NCBI GenBank assembly: GCA_030528525.1
Contig: JAUMYT010000002.1
Location: 62,001 to 126,000 of the forward strand
DNA length: 64,000 nucleotides
Direction: 5' to 3'
From: Pasteurellaceae bacterium
GTDB lineage: Bacteria; Pseudomonadota; Gammaproteobacteria; Enterobacterales; Pasteurellaceae
The notes beneath the pieces were generated by a model, which saw nothing but the letters and a program-made list of their open reading frames with translations, did no database searches and was not told the origin of the DNA. The position numbers were made by a program, and so were the translations under genes. Of the stretch, positions 62,497 to 64,000 are shown piece by piece. Positions within the stretch are counted from its first letter, which is position 1, and every line of letters starts with the position of its first letter.

Positions 62497-62964
62497 ATGT
62501 ATTTAGAAAACGAAGAAAAACTACTCGCTTTCGGCTCACAACTTGCCGAAAAACTCAAAACCTATTTAAGCCAAGATCCTGAACGTTCGCTAGTGATCTA
62601 TCTCAATGGCGAACTGGGAGCGGGCAAAACCACGCTGACCCGTAGTATCGTGCGAGCCTTTGGGCATCAAGGCAATGTGAAAAGCCCGACTTATACCTTA
62701 GTTGAAGAGTATTCGCTACCGCCGTTTGCCTTGTACCATTTTGATTTGTATCGCCTTGCCGATCCCGAAGAGCTTGAATTTATGGGCATTCGTGATTACT
62801 TCCGCCCACAGACACTCTGTCTGCTCGAATGGGCAAGCCGTGGCGAAGGAATGATTCCGCCTGCGGATATCGTGATTCAGTTGGATTACGCTGAACAAGG
62901 CAGAAAGGTAATGTTGTTACCGCAACACTTTCAGATTGAACAAATACTCTCAAATATGGTTTAA
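62497..62964 (+). CDS. tsaE: tRNA threonylcarbamoyladenosine biosynthesis protein TsaE
   Basis: This 155-aa P-loop ATPase of the TsaBDE complex makes t6A37 in tRNAs reading ANN codons. Walker A is NGELGAGKTTLTRS (about residues 34-47). SPTYTLVEEY (about 66-75) and the C-terminal LLEWASRG are diagnostic. The order tsaE-amiB matches E. coli. A single G-type repeat follows the stop. Confidence 0.95.
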   Translation: MYLENEEKLLAFGSQLAEKLKTYLSQDPERSLVIYLNGELGAGKTTLTRSIVRAFGHQGNVKSPTYTLVEEYSLPPFALYHFDLYRLADPEELEFMGIRDYFRPQTLCLLEWASRGEGMIPPADIVIQLDYAEQGRKVMLLPQHFQIEQILSNMV

Positions 62965-62968
62965 ACAA

Positions 62969-63002
62969 GTTTGCAAAAAATTTACCATTCTCGTCCCCTT
63001 GT
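62969..63002 (-). repeat. ACAAGGGG uptake-signal-like repeat between tsaE and amiB
   Basis: The minus-strand core ACAAGGGGAC is followed by GAGAAT and TGCAAAC at offset 28. Confidence 0.65.
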
Positions 63003-63064
63003 ATAACAAAATAAAAAAACAAGGTAAACTATCGGTCAGCTTAATTCACCATAGGTAGAGAACA

Positions 63065-64000
63065 ATGAAAAAGAAATTATTCCCCACCCTTGCCCTTGGA
63101 TTGGTTTTAGTCGTAGCTAGCGTCTCTCAGGCTCGTACTGTCGTTGTGATTGACGCAGGACACGGTGGCAAAGACCCTGGTGCGATAGGGAAAAATTTAG
63201 GATTAAAAGAAAAAGACGTTACCTTATCCATTGCCCGAGAATTAAAAGCGTTGCTGGATGCCAATCCTAATTTTCGCCCCATAATGACTCGTAATGGAAA
63301 CTACTTTGTTGAGCTTCAAGACCGTACCAAAATTGCCCGAAAAAGTCGAGCCAATTACTTGGTTTCCATTCACGCAGATTCTTCGCCCAATTCGGAAAAT
63401 CTGAAAGGGGCATCGGTTTGGGTGCTGTCTAACCGCCGTGCCAGCGATGAACTTGGGAAATGGCTAGAAAATAATGAAAAACAGTCTGAATTACTCGGTG
63501 GAGCAGCCTCTGTACTCGCCGGTGTGAATGAGCCTTATTTAAATCAAACTGTACTGGATTTACAATTTTCCCACGCACGACGCTCGGGCTATGAATTAGG
63601 CCAAACCATACTCAACAAACTCAAAAGCGTTACAACCTTATTTAAAAGTTCACCACAATATGCAAGCTTAAGTGTGCTACGCTCCCCTGATATTACAAGT
63701 ATTTTAGTTGAAACCGGTTTTTTATCCAATGCAACTGAAGAGCAAAAACTAGCTAATAAAATCCATCAACGTAAACTTGCTCAAGCTATTTATCAGGGGC
63801 TAGTGGAGTATCGTAAGAAAACTGCCTCATCTTCCAAAACAACCAAAGAGAGTCCCCCAGAAAAACCAACCCAAACTAGTTCTTCTGTCGTTACACATCA
63901 TATTGTACAACCAAATGAAACGCTGTATTCAATTGCACGATTACATAAAACCACACCAGAAAAACTGCGTCAGCTCAATAATCTGAATGATAATAAAATT
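63065..64000 (+). CDS. amiB: N-acetylmuramoyl-L-alanine amidase, AmiB type (partial, runs off the window)
   Basis: The first 312 codons of a secreted zinc amidase that splits septal peptidoglycan during daughter-cell separation. A signal peptide (about residues 1-23, cut after SQA) is followed by an Amidase_3 domain (about 25-245). Zinc ligands are in IDAGHGGKDPGAIG and VSIHADS, and ILVETGFLSN holds the catalytic Glu. A Ser/Thr/Pro linker (about 250-277) leads into a LysM domain starting HHIVQPNETLYSIARLH. The linkage to tsaE suggests AmiB, with mutL likely next. The start follows GGTAGAG. Downstream LysM repeats, if any, are outside the window. Confidence 0.93.
   Translation, partial: MKKKLFPTLALGLVLVVASVSQARTVVVIDAGHGGKDPGAIGKNLGLKEKDVTLSIARELKALLDANPNFRPIMTRNGNYFVELQDRTKIARKSRANYLVSIHADSSPNSENLKGASVWVLSNRRASDELGKWLENNEKQSELLGGAASVLAGVNEPYLNQTVLDLQFSHARRSGYELGQTILNKLKSVTTLFKSSPQYASLSVLRSPDITSILVETGFLSNATEEQKLANKIHQRKLAQAIYQGLVEYRKKTASSSKTTKESPPEKPTQTSSSVVTHHIVQPNETLYSIARLHKTTPEKLRQLNNLNDNKI

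Overview
The window is a 64-kb piece of a Pasteurellaceae chromosome (Gammaproteobacteria). The evidence is housekeeping proteins close to those of Haemophilus and Actinobacillus, the fadR-nhaB-dsbB block, an HxuCBA-type heme acquisition locus, and short DNA-uptake-signal-like repeats. Perfect cores of the Actinobacillus-type uptake signal (ACAAGCGGT) are present. A variant core, ACAAGGGG, with the same downstream A/T tracts and a TGCAAA box at fixed spacing is much more frequent. Species cannot be fixed from sequence reading alone.

Layout. 1-8850: the end of pheA, then rluE, galE, adk, mrcB, a long-chain acyl-CoA ligase, maoP and trmA. 8896-9238: two identical tRNA-Ser(UGA) genes. 9334-17139: grxD and thrS, a D-glycerate cluster (cdaR, GntP-type permease, garK), then infC (AUU start), rpmI and rplT. 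17150-20048: a nitroreductase, a 0.76-kb gene-free stretch, and glnA. 20055-38828, all on the minus strand: the complete division and cell-wall cluster mraZ-rsmH-ftsL-ftsI-murE-murF-mraY-murD-ftsW-murG-murC-ddl-ftsQ-ftsA-ftsZ-lpxC. 39071-45928: a heme/hemopexin two-partner secretion pair (hxuB-hxuA) divergent from a TonB-dependent receptor (hxuC). 46001-48977: fadR, nhaB, dsbB. 49063-52518: trhP, a small lipoprotein and pepA. 52706-59967: lptF and lptG, an AT-rich two-gene insert, then dnaE. 60072-64000: waaA, coaD, orn, tsaE and the start of an amiB-type amidase.

How the genes work together. Most of the window is cell-envelope biology: peptidoglycan precursor synthesis, septum assembly, a class A and a class B penicillin-binding protein, an amidase, and LPS synthesis and transport (lpxC, waaA, lptFG). 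Accessory cargo is limited to the glycerate cluster, the heme locus and the two-gene insert 54893-56479. That insert pairs an ABC/SMC-like ATPase with a small protein bearing a PD-(D/E)xK-like nuclease motif. It sits tightly between lptG and dnaE and is the best candidate for an undescribed defence-like system.

Three repeat families deserve attention. The first is the ACAAGGGG uptake-signal variant, about 21 copies, several inside essential reading frames. The second is five GTAGG...CCTAC inverted-repeat elements, three of them between genes of the cell-wall cluster. The third is a 490-bp near-palindromic element inserted exactly between murE and murF.
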